DNA of 64,000 nt from Mucilaginibacter limnophilus (GTDB lineage: Bacteria; Bacteroidota; Bacteroidia; Sphingobacteriales; Sphingobacteriaceae): contig NZ_SACK01000001.1 of the NCBI RefSeq assembly GCF_004005815.1, positions 868,001-932,000 of the forward strand. The letters run 5' to 3'. The translations under genes and the position numbers were made by a program. Position 1 is the first letter of the stretch; each line of letters starts with the position of its first letter. The notes under the pieces are model-generated. The model was not told the DNA's origin and ran no database searches. It was given only the letters and a program-made list of their open reading frames with translations. This document shows positions 45,000 through 53,869 of the stretch, one piece after another.

Positions 45000-46418
45000 A
45001 TGAACGGAAAACAGTTAAAAAACAGGATGAAAACGTATTTAATGTTACTGCTGATTAGTGTATCGGCTATAAACTGTAAAAAGTCATCGTCGCCTAAACC
45101 GGTAACACCTGTGGTTACCCCGCCAACGGATGACTATAAAGATCCCGCGGCTTACGGAACACCGTTTGCCGGTGTGCCCGATACTAAAGATATTGTTATG
45201 TATGAGGTAAACCTGCGTGCTTTTAGTAATACAGCAAACTTTGCAGGCTTACAGGCCCGGTTAGATAATATAAAAGACTTAGGCGTAAACGTTATATGGC
45301 TGATGCCGATATACCCGGTAGGGCAGGTTAAGTCTGCAGGTGGCTTAGGCTCACCTTATTCGGTTAAAGATTACACGGGCGTAAACGCTGAATTCGGTAA
45401 TCTTGATGACCTGCGTACTATAGTAAGCGAGGCGCATAAGCGTGGCATGTCGGTTATACTCGACTGGGTAGCAAACCATACATCGTGGGATAATGCCTGG
45501 ATTACCAACAAAGCCTGGTATCAGCAGGATGCTAATGGCAATATAATTAGTCCTGTGGGTACTAACTGGGCCGATGTTGCAGCATTGAATTACAATAATC
45601 AAAACATGCGTACAGCTATGATTCGCGCCATGAAATATTGGATATTAACCGCTAATGTTGACGGTTACCGTTGTGACGCGACAGATTTTGTACCCACCGA
45701 TTTCTGGAAACAATCGCTTGATACATTAAAGAAATTTAACAACCGTAAGTTGATTCTATTAGGTGAAGGCAGTAAAAAAGAGCAGTTTACAGCCGGTTTC
45801 CAAATGAATTATGGGTTTGAGTTTTATGACAGGCTGAAAGGAGTTTTTGCAGGTACACAGGCGCCAAGCGCTGTATTTACAGCTAATACAAACGAGAACA
45901 ATGCGATACCGGCAGACGGGTTTAAGTTGCGTTATATAACCAACCATGATGTTACCTCGAGCGATGGCAGCGCTTATGATATTTACAAAGGTAAACAGGG
46001 ATCGCTGGCTGCATTTGTACTTGCCGCTTATATGAACGGTGTGCCGCTCATTTATAACGGACAAGAGGTAGGCAGCCCCAAAAAGATCGACTTCTTTAAG
46101 AAAGATCCTATCGATTGGTCGACCAACCCGGATATGACAGCCGAGTACAAAAATATTCTTGCGTTGCGCAAATCAAGCGAAGCGATTAAAACTGGTGTGT
46201 TAACAACGTTTCCAAATACTAATATCATCGCATTCAGCAAAAAAGCAGGAAACGAAGAAGTGTTTATTGCTGTAAATGCTAAAAACTCGGTAGTTACTTA
46301 CGATATCCCTGCCGGATTACAAAATACTACCTGGAAACACGGTTTTAACAATGCTGATGTTACACTTGGCACCACAAAAACGTTACAGCCTTATGAGTAT
46401 ATCATACTGAAAAAATAG
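45000..46418 (+). CDS. GH13 alpha-amylase lipoprotein (SusG-like role)
   Basis: 472 residues. Lipobox SAINC (Cys26 counted from 45000), so surface or periplasmic anchoring. A second ATG at 45027 (MKTYLMLLL) would give a more usual signal peptide and is equally possible. Catalytic regions: LDWVANHTS, GYRCDATDFVP (nucleophile Asp226), LLGEGSKK (acid Glu256), TNHDVTSSDG (Asp317). Shorter than SusG, with no inserted CBM58-like module. Last gene of the starch operon; a strong terminator follows. Confidence 0.92.
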   Translation: MNGKQLKNRMKTYLMLLLISVSAINCKKSSSPKPVTPVVTPPTDDYKDPAAYGTPFAGVPDTKDIVMYEVNLRAFSNTANFAGLQARLDNIKDLGVNVIWLMPIYPVGQVKSAGGLGSPYSVKDYTGVNAEFGNLDDLRTIVSEAHKRGMSVILDWVANHTSWDNAWITNKAWYQQDANGNIISPVGTNWADVAALNYNNQNMRTAMIRAMKYWILTANVDGYRCDATDFVPTDFWKQSLDTLKKFNNRKLILLGEGSKKEQFTAGFQMNYGFEFYDRLKGVFAGTQAPSAVFTANTNENNAIPADGFKLRYITNHDVTSSDGSAYDIYKGKQGSLAAFVLAAYMNGVPLIYNGQEVGSPKKIDFFKKDPIDWSTNPDMTAEYKNILALRKSSEAIKTGVLTTFPNTNIIAFSKKAGNEEVFIAVNAKNSVVTYDIPAGLQNTTWKHGFNNADVTLGTTKTLQPYEYIILKK

Positions 46419-46449
46419 CGCGACTATTTTTTCATTCTTTTGGTTAATC

Positions 46450-46481
46450 AAGCGTCCCCTGAGTGAGGGGACGCTTTTTTA
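46450..46481. terminator. Bidirectional terminator between the starch operon and hutH
   Basis: Perfect 11-bp stem AAGCGTCCCCT / AGGGGACGCTT (46450-46460, 46466-46476), 5-nt loop and six T. The hutH stop lies immediately beyond it on the other strand. Confidence 0.9.
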
Positions 46482-48029
46482 TTAAAATCCGTCGAATGTC
46501 TGATTATAGAAGCCGGTGTATTGTTTAACTAATCGCGGTAATTCGCCGCTTCTAATAATGCTGATAGCCTTTTCTAATATATCCAGCAGTACCTGGTCAT
46601 GCTCGATATAAGGGATAAGCCTACGCACATGATTGTGAATTGCCTGTAATGCTTTGCCGGATTTTAACGGCGCATGAAAGTCAACCGCCTGTGCGGCGCA
46701 TAACAGTTCAATACCCAATATCTTCTCAGTATTGGCGATTACCTGTAACAGTTTGCGGCCGCTTATCGAGCCCATACTTACGTGATCTTCCTGGCCAAGT
46801 GATGTTGGAATGCTGTCGGCACTTGCAGGGAAGCATAAGCCTTTATTTTCGCTGGCCAAAGCCGCTGATGTGTACTGGACGATCATAAAGCCGGAGTTCA
46901 ACCCGGTTTCTTTCATCAGCAGTTTAGGTACGTTCGGCACAGTCCCTTCTAACGATAGATACACGCGTCTGTCGGATATATTGCCTAACTCCGATACCGC
47001 AAGGCAGGCGTAATCCAATGGCAAAGCCAGCGGTTCGCCATGAAAATTGCCGCCGCTAATGGTCAATTCGTTGTTAATAATTACCGGATTATCTGTTACT
47101 GAATTGATCTCTATCTCAACCTGTTCTTTCAGGTGCATCCACGTGGAACGGGCAGCGCCATGTACCTGTGGTATGCAACGCAGCGAGTAAGGATCCTGCA
47201 CACGTGTGCAATCTGCGTGCGAAGTATTGATCTCTGAGTCAGACAACAGCGTATAAATGGTATTTGCTACATGCATACTGCCGCTGTACGCACGAAGTTT
47301 ATGCAGGTCGGGATGGAAGGGTTTGACTGAGCCAAGCAGCCCTTCAATCATCAGCGCGCCGGTTATATCGGCATTGTCAAGCAGGTTTTGCATTTGTTGC
47401 ACCGCATACACAGCGTGCGCCGCAATAAACTGTGTGCCGTTAATAAGCGCTAATCCTTCTTTGGCTGATAGGGTAATTGGCCGGATATTCAACTGCTGCA
47501 AAACAGCGCCTGTTTCTTCAACCCTGTTTTTGTGATAAACTTTACCTAAGCCTATAAGCGGCAAAAACAAATGAGAAAGTGGAGCAAGGTCGCCCGAGGC
47601 GCCAACCGAACCTTGTGAAGGTACAACCGGGATAATATTGTTATCAATATGCCATAGTATGCGTAGAAGAGTATTCTCGGTAATACCTGAATATCCTTTG
47701 GCCAGCGCATGCACTTTCAATACAAGCATCAGTTTAGCCAGGCTTTTTTCAATTGGCTGCCCAACGCCTACCGCATGGCTTTTTAGTAAGTTTTCCTGAA
47801 GTTTGGTCGTGTCTTCTGCCGAAATCCTGGTGGTACACAGCGGGCCAAAACCCGTATTTATTCCGTATACCACTTTGTCTGAGGCGACGATCTGTCCAAC
47901 AATCGCGCTGCTTTTATTAACGCGTTCGAGTGTCTCAGGGTCAATTACTCCTTGTAATTCACCCCGGCTTAGTGAAATAGCTTTAGCGGCCGTAAGCAAG
48001 TCGCTTCCGTATAAAAAAGATGGTTTCAA
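46482..48029 (-). CDS. hutH: Histidine ammonia-lyase
   Basis: 515 residues converting histidine to urocanate and ammonia. The MIO cofactor triad Ala144-Ser145-Gly146 lies in GSVGASGDLAPLSHL, Tyr55 in VYGINTGFG; full length for the family. The start must be TTG at 48029-48027: the frame upstream hits TGA within three codons, no ATG or GTG exists before the conserved N-terminal region, and the first internal Met is about residue 101. No other hut gene is in the window, so a role outside classic histidine breakdown (or hut genes elsewhere) is possible; tyrosine ammonia-lyase activity is a less likely alternative. Confidence 0.92.
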   Translation of the reverse strand: MKPSFLYGSDLLTAAKAISLSRGELQGVIDPETLERVNKSSAIVGQIVASDKVVYGINTGFGPLCTTRISAEDTTKLQENLLKSHAVGVGQPIEKSLAKLMLVLKVHALAKGYSGITENTLLRILWHIDNNIIPVVPSQGSVGASGDLAPLSHLFLPLIGLGKVYHKNRVEETGAVLQQLNIRPITLSAKEGLALINGTQFIAAHAVYAVQQMQNLLDNADITGALMIEGLLGSVKPFHPDLHKLRAYSGSMHVANTIYTLLSDSEINTSHADCTRVQDPYSLRCIPQVHGAARSTWMHLKEQVEIEINSVTDNPVIINNELTISGGNFHGEPLALPLDYACLAVSELGNISDRRVYLSLEGTVPNVPKLLMKETGLNSGFMIVQYTSAALASENKGLCFPASADSIPTSLGQEDHVSMGSISGRKLLQVIANTEKILGIELLCAAQAVDFHAPLKSGKALQAIHNHVRRLIPYIEHDQVLLDILEKAISIIRSGELPRLVKQYTGFYNQTFDGF

Positions 48030-48051
48030 TTGAGGTCAAGTTTATATATAG

Positions 48052-48075
48052 ATACAGCCGTCCTGAAGGCTGTAT
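48052..48075 (-). promoter_or_regulatory. Inverted repeat upstream of hutH
   Basis: ATACAGCC / GGCTGTAT (48052-48059, 48068-48075), perfect 8-bp dyad with 8-nt loop, 23 nt upstream of the hutH TTG. Could be an operator. A TAAACTTG element (48044-48037 on the minus strand) lies between it and the start. Confidence 0.35.
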
Positions 48076-48137
48076 TTTAAGCAAAGTTAACAGTTACTGC
48101 GGTAAATTTTACACTTCAATAATTCTTATAAAAGATG

Positions 48138-48166
48138 TTGATTTTTAAGCTGATATCGCTATCTTG
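48138..48166 (+). promoter_or_regulatory. Candidate promoter of the Gfo/Idh/MocA gene
   Basis: TTG (48138-48140), 19-nt spacer and TATCTTG (48160-48166), near the Bacteroidota TTG/TAnnTTTG pattern, ending 20 nt before the ATG. Confidence 0.4.
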
Positions 48167-48186
48167 TTTTATCAAAACATCACCTT

Positions 48187-49302
48187 ATGAAAAGCATCAA
48201 TTCAAAAAGCCGTCGGGATTTCCTGAGGCATGTATCTTATGGCGCGGGCGCATTAGCCTTTGCTCCTGTATTTAAATCGCTGGCTGCTTGTACTCCTTCA
48301 GCTAAGGATAAAAAGCTTGGTATTGCCCTGGTAGGGTTGGGTGGCTATGCTGGGGGGCAACTTGCGCCGGCATTACAGCAAACAAAACATTGCTACCTGG
48401 CTGGTATAGTAACGGGTACGCCATCAAAGGCTGATGACTGGGCGAAAAAGTACAACATTCCTGACGGAAACATATACAACTATGATAATTTTGATACCAT
48501 AGCCAAAAACCCGGCAATTGACATTGTTTATGTAGTGCTGCCGGTATCAATGCATAAAGAATATACCATACGCGCGGCGAAGGCCGGCAAACATGTGATA
48601 TGTGAAAAGCCAATGGCACTAAATGCCTCGGAATGTAATGAAATGATTGCCGCCTGTAAAAATGCGAACAGAATGCTCTCTATAGGTTATCGTTTGCATT
48701 TTGAACCGCATACGCAAGAAATTATGCGTTTAGGGCAGAAAAAGGTTTACGGCCAGATAACGGGTTTAGATACCGGAAATGGTTTTGTGTACGATGGCGA
48801 CCCTAACGCTTGGCGGTTGAAAAAGGCGCTTGCCGGTGGCGGCGCGCTGATGGATATGGGCGTTTATTCAATACAGGGTTCAAGGTACAGCACGGGTATG
48901 GAGCCGTTGTTTGTTACCGCTACTGAGCAGAAAACAAAGCCCGAGTTATTCAAGGATGTTGATGAAACCATACACTGGGAACTGGAGTTTCCTGGAGGGT
49001 TGAAAACAAAAGGAAAGTCAAGCTATAATAATGATTGGGGCTATCTGAAGGTAATGGCACAAAAGGGTGAGTTTGGGCTTGAACCTGCGTTTGGTTATGG
49101 TGGTATAAAAGGCTTTACACCGGAAGGGCCGATGCCTTTTCCGCAAATCAACCAGCAGGCCGCACAGATGGATGACTTTGCGTTGTGTGTATTGAATAAA
49201 AAGCCTACACGCGTGCCGGGCGAAGAAGGAGTGAAAGATATGAAGATTATAGACGCCATTTACCGCAGTATAGCATCAGGTAAAAAAGAGAAGATTATTT
49301 GA
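48187..49302 (+). CDS. Tat-exported Gfo/Idh/MocA oxidoreductase lipoprotein
   Basis: 371 residues. Twin-arginine signal SRRDFLRHVSYG (Arg9-Arg10) ending in lipobox SLAAC (Cys35). Rossmann motif GIALVGLGGYAGG at 45-57 and the family CEKP motif with Lys141. A pyridine-nucleotide enzyme outside the cytoplasm must keep its cofactor tightly bound, as in glucose-fructose oxidoreductase, which is also Tat-exported. It probably acts on a sugar or glycoside in the periplasm. GH109-like activity is a possible alternative for this superfamily. No close operon partner. Confidence 0.88.
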   Translation: MKSINSKSRRDFLRHVSYGAGALAFAPVFKSLAACTPSAKDKKLGIALVGLGGYAGGQLAPALQQTKHCYLAGIVTGTPSKADDWAKKYNIPDGNIYNYDNFDTIAKNPAIDIVYVVLPVSMHKEYTIRAAKAGKHVICEKPMALNASECNEMIAACKNANRMLSIGYRLHFEPHTQEIMRLGQKKVYGQITGLDTGNGFVYDGDPNAWRLKKALAGGGALMDMGVYSIQGSRYSTGMEPLFVTATEQKTKPELFKDVDETIHWELEFPGGLKTKGKSSYNNDWGYLKVMAQKGEFGLEPAFGYGGIKGFTPEGPMPFPQINQQAAQMDDFALCVLNKKPTRVPGEEGVKDMKIIDAIYRSIASGKKEKII

Positions 49303-49392
49303 TGGCCTGTAGTTCAGTTAGTTAATTTTTAGTTGTGTAGAAACAATGTGATAAATTGTGGTGTTTTATATGATACTAATCATTAAAAATAT

Positions 49393-49626
49393 ATGAATAC
49401 GAGTGCAGATAGCGCTCCCATTATGTTTGCGACCAAATATTGGGGAGCACCGGCCTTTGTTAAGGTAATTCCGGATGGTAATAATTTTGATGTACATATA
49501 AACGAGCAGCATTTTGCACTTTTATCGTACAATAGTAAACACGTGTTAGCCGATCTTGAAAGGCGACTTAGCGACCCCGAAATGCTTGATGAGATATCAC
49601 GACGCATAGAAGCAGGTGTACACTAA
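49393..49626 (+). CDS. Hypothetical 77-residue protein
   Basis: Not recognised. No signal peptide or membrane segment; mixed alpha/beta character with a beta-rich first half (PAFVKVIPDGNNFDVHINEQ) and a charged C-terminal helix (HVLADLERRLSDPEMLDEISRRIEAG). ATG at 49393 is the only good start. It precedes the AI-2E permease gene by 49 nt on the same strand and could be cotranscribed. Codon pattern looks like that of the neighbours, which supports a real gene. Confidence 0.65.
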   Translation: MNTSADSAPIMFATKYWGAPAFVKVIPDGNNFDVHINEQHFALLSYNSKHVLADLERRLSDPEMLDEISRRIEAGVH

Positions 49627-49675
49627 ATCACATCAACCTAAACTTTAACCGCAACTTATTGTTGTTTCGGCGAAT

Positions 49676-50764
49676 ATGGCTAAACTTCAACGTAGTGTAT
49701 TGGTATTGCTGTTCCTGTTCCTGATTTTTGCCGGGATGTACTTTGCCAAAGAGTTTTTGGTACCGATAGTTATTTCAGGAGTATTTGCTATGCTTTTTAT
49801 TGGCATTAGTAATTATTTAGAAAGCAAAGGCATTAACAGGGCCCTCTCGGCATTGATTTCTGTTTTCATCCTGTTAGCTTCTGTAAGCGTCATATTGATT
49901 TTGCTTTCCATGCAGTTAAGCGAGTTCGCCGGTAAGGTTGATATGATGAAGCAGCGCATTGGCATCATACTGGTCGACCTTAAAAGATGGGTGCACCAAA
50001 CAGTAGGATTGTCAATGAAGCAGCAGGATGAGTTGCTGAAACAACAGCAAACATCGGGCGGCGTTGAAGGTGGTAGCATGGTAGCCACTATAGCCAGTTC
50101 GGCAATGGGGGTTTTAGTTAACGCTGTACTTGGTGTTGTGTACATGTACCTGTTTCTTTTCTACCGCAGCCATATCAAAAAGTTTATATTAAAGCTTGTG
50201 CCCGACAGCGAGCTGAAAAACACAGAGGATATAGTACATCAATCGGGCGATGTGGCACGCAAGTATCTCAGCGGCTTAAGTTTGATGATTGTGATGCTTT
50301 GGATAATGTACGGTATCGGCTTTAGCATAGTAGGGGTTGAAAACGCAATATTTTTTGCCATACTATGCGGAGTACTTGAGATAGTGCCATTTGTTGGTAA
50401 TATCACCGGAACATCGTTAACGGTTCTGGCCGTGCTTGTACAAGGTGGGGATGGCGGAATGGTGGTAGGCGTATTGTCAACCTACTTTGTAATCCAGTTT
50501 GTTCAAACATACATTCTTGAGCCGCTTGTAGTAGGCGAGCAGGTAAGCATTAATCCATTGTTCACCATTATGGCTATTGTTTTGGGTGAAATGGTGTGGG
50601 GTGTGCCCGGTATGATATTGGCCATCCCGCTAATAGGGATTGTAAAAATTATATGTGATAACGTTCCTGATTTGAAACCTTACGGATTTTTGATAGGTTC
50701 GCAGAGTAGAAAGCAGAACACCGGAGTAATAGATAAGCTAAAAGGTTTTTTCAGTAAGAAATAA
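49676..50764 (+). CDS. AI-2E family transporter (PerM/TqsA-like)
   Basis: 362 residues with about eight transmembrane helices in the typical grouping: two near the N-terminus (about 8-45), one near 58-80, a charged amphipathic segment 85-125, then a C-terminal bundle with CGVLEIVPFVGNITGTSLTV near 240-260 and PLFTIMAIVLGEMVWGVPGM near 300-320, both family hallmarks. Members export quorum signals or exchange Na+/H+; which applies here cannot be told from sequence. Confidence 0.9.
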   Translation: MAKLQRSVLVLLFLFLIFAGMYFAKEFLVPIVISGVFAMLFIGISNYLESKGINRALSALISVFILLASVSVILILLSMQLSEFAGKVDMMKQRIGIILVDLKRWVHQTVGLSMKQQDELLKQQQTSGGVEGGSMVATIASSAMGVLVNAVLGVVYMYLFLFYRSHIKKFILKLVPDSELKNTEDIVHQSGDVARKYLSGLSLMIVMLWIMYGIGFSIVGVENAIFFAILCGVLEIVPFVGNITGTSLTVLAVLVQGGDGGMVVGVLSTYFVIQFVQTYILEPLVVGEQVSINPLFTIMAIVLGEMVWGVPGMILAIPLIGIVKIICDNVPDLKPYGFLIGSQSRKQNTGVIDKLKGFFSKK

Positions 50765-50793
50765 CCCGGATTTTATCTTAAATTAACTGCCTC

Positions 50794-50801
50794 TAATTTT
50801 G
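50794..50801 (+). promoter_or_regulatory. Candidate -7 box of the GSDH-type gene
   Basis: TAATTTTG matches TAnnTTTG exactly and ends 25 nt before the ATG at 50827. The -33 element is not clear (TTTT near 50771). Confidence 0.5.
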
Positions 50802-50826
50802 TAAAAAATATCTCTGATAACTATCA

Positions 50827-53556
50827 ATGTATAAAACAATTATTACCAAAATACCGGCACTTTTAGGGGCAGGTGTAAGTCTTATAATGCTGTCATCGCT
50901 GGTTAACAAGAACCACGGTATAGTTGACAATCTGAAATTTACCGCCGCTGCTGACACCGAGCAAAACCGCTATACAAAAACGGTATTATCTGAAAAGCTT
51001 GACGAGCCTTTGCAAATGCTTATTCTTAAAGACCAAAAGGTGCTGTTTATCGAGCGTAAGGGAAATATAAAATTATATGATCCGGCTACTAAGGCGACAA
51101 CTATAATAGCGACCATCCCGGTAAGTACTAAGTATAAAGACCGTAACGGCAAAATAAGTGAAGCTGAAGACGGACTTTTAGGCGTTGTAACCGACCCCGA
51201 TTTCGATAAGAATCACTGGCTGTATTTATATTATTCTGAAGCAGGCGACGAGGCAAAGAACATACTAACGCGTTACGAGTTTATCGATGATAAATTGATT
51301 TTATCGTCAAAAAAAGTACTACTTGAGGTACCTGTACAGCGTGAACAATGCTGCCATACAGGGGGTAAAATGGCTTTTGATGAAAGTAACAACCTTTATC
51401 TAACCACGGGTGATAACACCAGTTCAAAGGCCACGCCTTACAGTCCGGCCGACGAACGGGCGGGCCGCGAGCCGTGGGATGCGCAACGTACATCCGGCAA
51501 CACTAATGATCTGCGTGGTAAGATATTAAGAATACATCCCGAACCGGATGGTACTTACACTGTACCCGAAGGAAACCTTTTTCCCAAAGGAACAGAGAAA
51601 ACCAAGCCGGAAATATATGTGATGGGCATACGTAACCCGTATTCGCTTTTTCTGGATAAACGGAGTGGTTATTTGTATTGGGGTGAGGTTGGACCTGATG
51701 CAAGTAAGGATGAACCGGGCAGGGGCCCAAAATCATACGATGAATATAATCGTACAAAGAAACCGGGATTTTTTGGCTGGCCATACTTCCAGGCAGATAA
51801 TAAGCCTTATAATAAATTTGATTTTGCAACCAACACTTCAGGGCCGCTATTTGATCCTGAACACCCTGTAAATACATCGCCAAATAATACGGGGTTAACC
51901 AAATTGCCGCCAACACAAAGGTCGTTTATATGGTATCCTTATGATATTTCACCGGAGTTCCCTTTACTGGGTACCGGCGGGCGCTCGGCAATGGTAGGGC
52001 CAATTTATTACGCCGATGACTATCCTGCTGGCAAACGCTTTCCGAATTATTACAACGGTAAGCTGTTTATTTTTGAATGGCTGCGCGATTGGATAATAGC
52101 CGTTACCATGGATAAGGATGGTAATTATCAATCAATGGAAAAGTTCCTGCCGGGGATGAGCTTTAGCCACCCCATGGACCTGAAATTCGGTCCTGACGGA
52201 GATATGTATATCCTGGAATATGGCCAGGGCTGGTTCACCCAAAATAACGACGCGCAATTGGTGCATATAACCTACAATGGCGGCAACCGCAAACCAACCG
52301 TTGTTGCCAGGGCCGACAAGCCTGCCGGAGCGCTACCATTAAAAGTAAAGCTGTCGGCCGATGGTACTACCGATTCAGATAATGACCAGCTAAGCTATAA
52401 ATGGAGTATCGTAAATAAAGCGGGTAAAAAGCTTGCTACACTTACTGGTAAAGTAGCATCTTATACATTTAAGCTGAAAGGTAATTACAAAGCTACTTTG
52501 ACTGTTACCGATGCGCAGGGTGCAGTATCATCAAAAACCATCGCTGTTAAAGCAGGAAACGAGCCGCCGGTTATTAATATCAATGTGGCAGGAAACCAGC
52601 AATTTTATTTTCCTGACAAGCCGTTTAATTATAGCGTTGTAATGCGCGACCGTGAAGATGGCGTAATTCCGGGCGGTAAAATACCGGCATCAAAACTTAA
52701 AGTAAATATCAGCTATATGGGCGTTGAAGCCGAGGAAACGTTGGGACACAAAGCGCCGCCAACAGCAGAAAGTTTTGCAGCAGGCAAAGCGTTAATGCTG
52801 AAAAACGATTGTAAAGCATGCCATGATGTAAGCCGCAAAATCATCGGCCCATCATATAAAGATGTGGCCGCGAAATACAAAGAGGACGACGAAACAGTTG
52901 AAAGGCTTGCCACAAAAATTATAAATGGCGGCACTGGGGTTTGGGGCGAAATGCACATGTCGGCACATCCGCAGTTAGCTAAAGACGATGCTAAATCAAT
53001 AGTACATTACATATTGAATATTAACGCGATACCTGCAGCTCTGCAAAACCTTGCCGCAAAAGGTAGCTATACACCTACCTCAACAAATGGCAATGTGGTT
53101 ATCAGGGCATCATATACTGATAAAGGCGTAACTGGCGTTGCACCAGCTTATACCGAAAAAGCTTACACCTTGCTAAGCCCGGTTGTACAGGCATGCAGCG
53201 GTACCATAATGGGCGATTACCCTGTAACGAAAAAAAGGGCCAACAAAAGCGCCGTATTTGTCCGTAATTCAGGCAGCATCCATTTTGATAACACCGATTT
53301 GACAGGTATCAGTAAAATTGGTTTGGATGTATCAACGCCTAACAATACCAATGGCGGCAAAATTGAGATTCGCCTTGGAGGCACAACCGGTACATTGCTG
53401 GGTAGTGTAATTGTAAATAAAGGAGTGGAGAGAAAATTGTTCAATGTGGATATTCCGCCAACTGCAGGCAGGCAAAATTTGTATTTGGTATTTACCGGTA
53501 CTGTTAACGCCGAAAATCTGATGTACATCGATAACGTGTTGTTTGCAGGCAAATAA
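50827..53556 (+). CDS. Multidomain GSDH-PKD-cytochrome c-CBM protein
   Basis: 909 residues. An N-terminal hydrophobic signal is followed by a soluble-glucose/sorbosone dehydrogenase propeller (about 45-480; EDGLLGVVTDPDF, QCCHTGGKMAFD, VMGIRNPYSL, GPDGDMYILEYGQGW). Then come a PKD-like Ig domain (about 490-580), a class I cytochrome c with CKACHD (Cys662, Cys665, His666) and distal Met near GEMHMSAHP, and a C-terminal CBM6-like sandwich (about 770-909). Expected role: extracytoplasmic PQQ-dependent oxidation of a sugar on a bound polysaccharide, with electrons passed to the attached haem. Single-gene unit with its own promoter. Confidence 0.88.
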   Translation: MYKTIITKIPALLGAGVSLIMLSSLVNKNHGIVDNLKFTAAADTEQNRYTKTVLSEKLDEPLQMLILKDQKVLFIERKGNIKLYDPATKATTIIATIPVSTKYKDRNGKISEAEDGLLGVVTDPDFDKNHWLYLYYSEAGDEAKNILTRYEFIDDKLILSSKKVLLEVPVQREQCCHTGGKMAFDESNNLYLTTGDNTSSKATPYSPADERAGREPWDAQRTSGNTNDLRGKILRIHPEPDGTYTVPEGNLFPKGTEKTKPEIYVMGIRNPYSLFLDKRSGYLYWGEVGPDASKDEPGRGPKSYDEYNRTKKPGFFGWPYFQADNKPYNKFDFATNTSGPLFDPEHPVNTSPNNTGLTKLPPTQRSFIWYPYDISPEFPLLGTGGRSAMVGPIYYADDYPAGKRFPNYYNGKLFIFEWLRDWIIAVTMDKDGNYQSMEKFLPGMSFSHPMDLKFGPDGDMYILEYGQGWFTQNNDAQLVHITYNGGNRKPTVVARADKPAGALPLKVKLSADGTTDSDNDQLSYKWSIVNKAGKKLATLTGKVASYTFKLKGNYKATLTVTDAQGAVSSKTIAVKAGNEPPVININVAGNQQFYFPDKPFNYSVVMRDREDGVIPGGKIPASKLKVNISYMGVEAEETLGHKAPPTAESFAAGKALMLKNDCKACHDVSRKIIGPSYKDVAAKYKEDDETVERLATKIINGGTGVWGEMHMSAHPQLAKDDAKSIVHYILNINAIPAALQNLAAKGSYTPTSTNGNVVIRASYTDKGVTGVAPAYTEKAYTLLSPVVQACSGTIMGDYPVTKKRANKSAVFVRNSGSIHFDNTDLTGISKIGLDVSTPNNTNGGKIEIRLGGTTGTLLGSVIVNKGVERKLFNVDIPPTAGRQNLYLVFTGTVNAENLMYIDNVLFAGK

Positions 53557-53621
53557 CCGTTGCGGTATGGTTATTGATAGTTTTCAGCGAGATGCTTACG
53601 CATCTGTTTAAATCTATCATT

Positions 53622-53804
53622 ATGAAAAAGGAAAATGATTTTAAAAGCAGTGGTAACTTCCAGGGAAGTTCAACTGCCGACAGGGCTTTCAATAATCTTC
53701 GGGAAGATACCAAGTCAAAAGGAATATCAAACGGCGGTGGCCAGCGGTCAGATCAAACATCAAACCGTGACAATAACCGTAAACACGACAATAAGAAGTC
53801 GTAA
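53622..53804 (+). CDS. Small basic, low-complexity protein
   Basis: 60 residues from ATG 53622 (MKKENDFKSSGNFQGSST); the longer frame from 53574 adds 16 unlikely residues. Rich in Asn, Asp, Lys, Ser, Gly and Arg, no Cys or Trp, predicted disordered; C-terminus RDNNRKHDNKKS. Not recognised. A perfect terminator follows 16 nt after the stop, which supports a transcribed unit. Confidence 0.6.
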   Translation: MKKENDFKSSGNFQGSSTADRAFNNLREDTKSKGISNGGGQRSDQTSNRDNNRKHDNKKS

Positions 53805-53820
53805 ACATCTGGTTACAAAT

Positions 53821-53854
53821 AAAAAAAGCAGGACTTGTAAGTCCTGCTTTTTTT
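53821..53854. terminator. Bidirectional terminator
   Basis: Perfect 15-bp stem (core GCAGGACT / AGTCCTGC, 53821-53835 and 53840-53854) with 4-nt loop and A/T runs built into the stem, so it works both ways: for the small protein gene and for the convergent AhpD-like gene ending at 53870. Confidence 0.92.
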
Positions 53855-53869
53855 ATTGCTAATGGCGTG

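Noticed and set aside
53552..53575. AATAACC/GGTTATT hairpin after the GSDH-type gene as a terminator
   Set aside because: Weak AT-rich stem, 10-nt loop and no T run.
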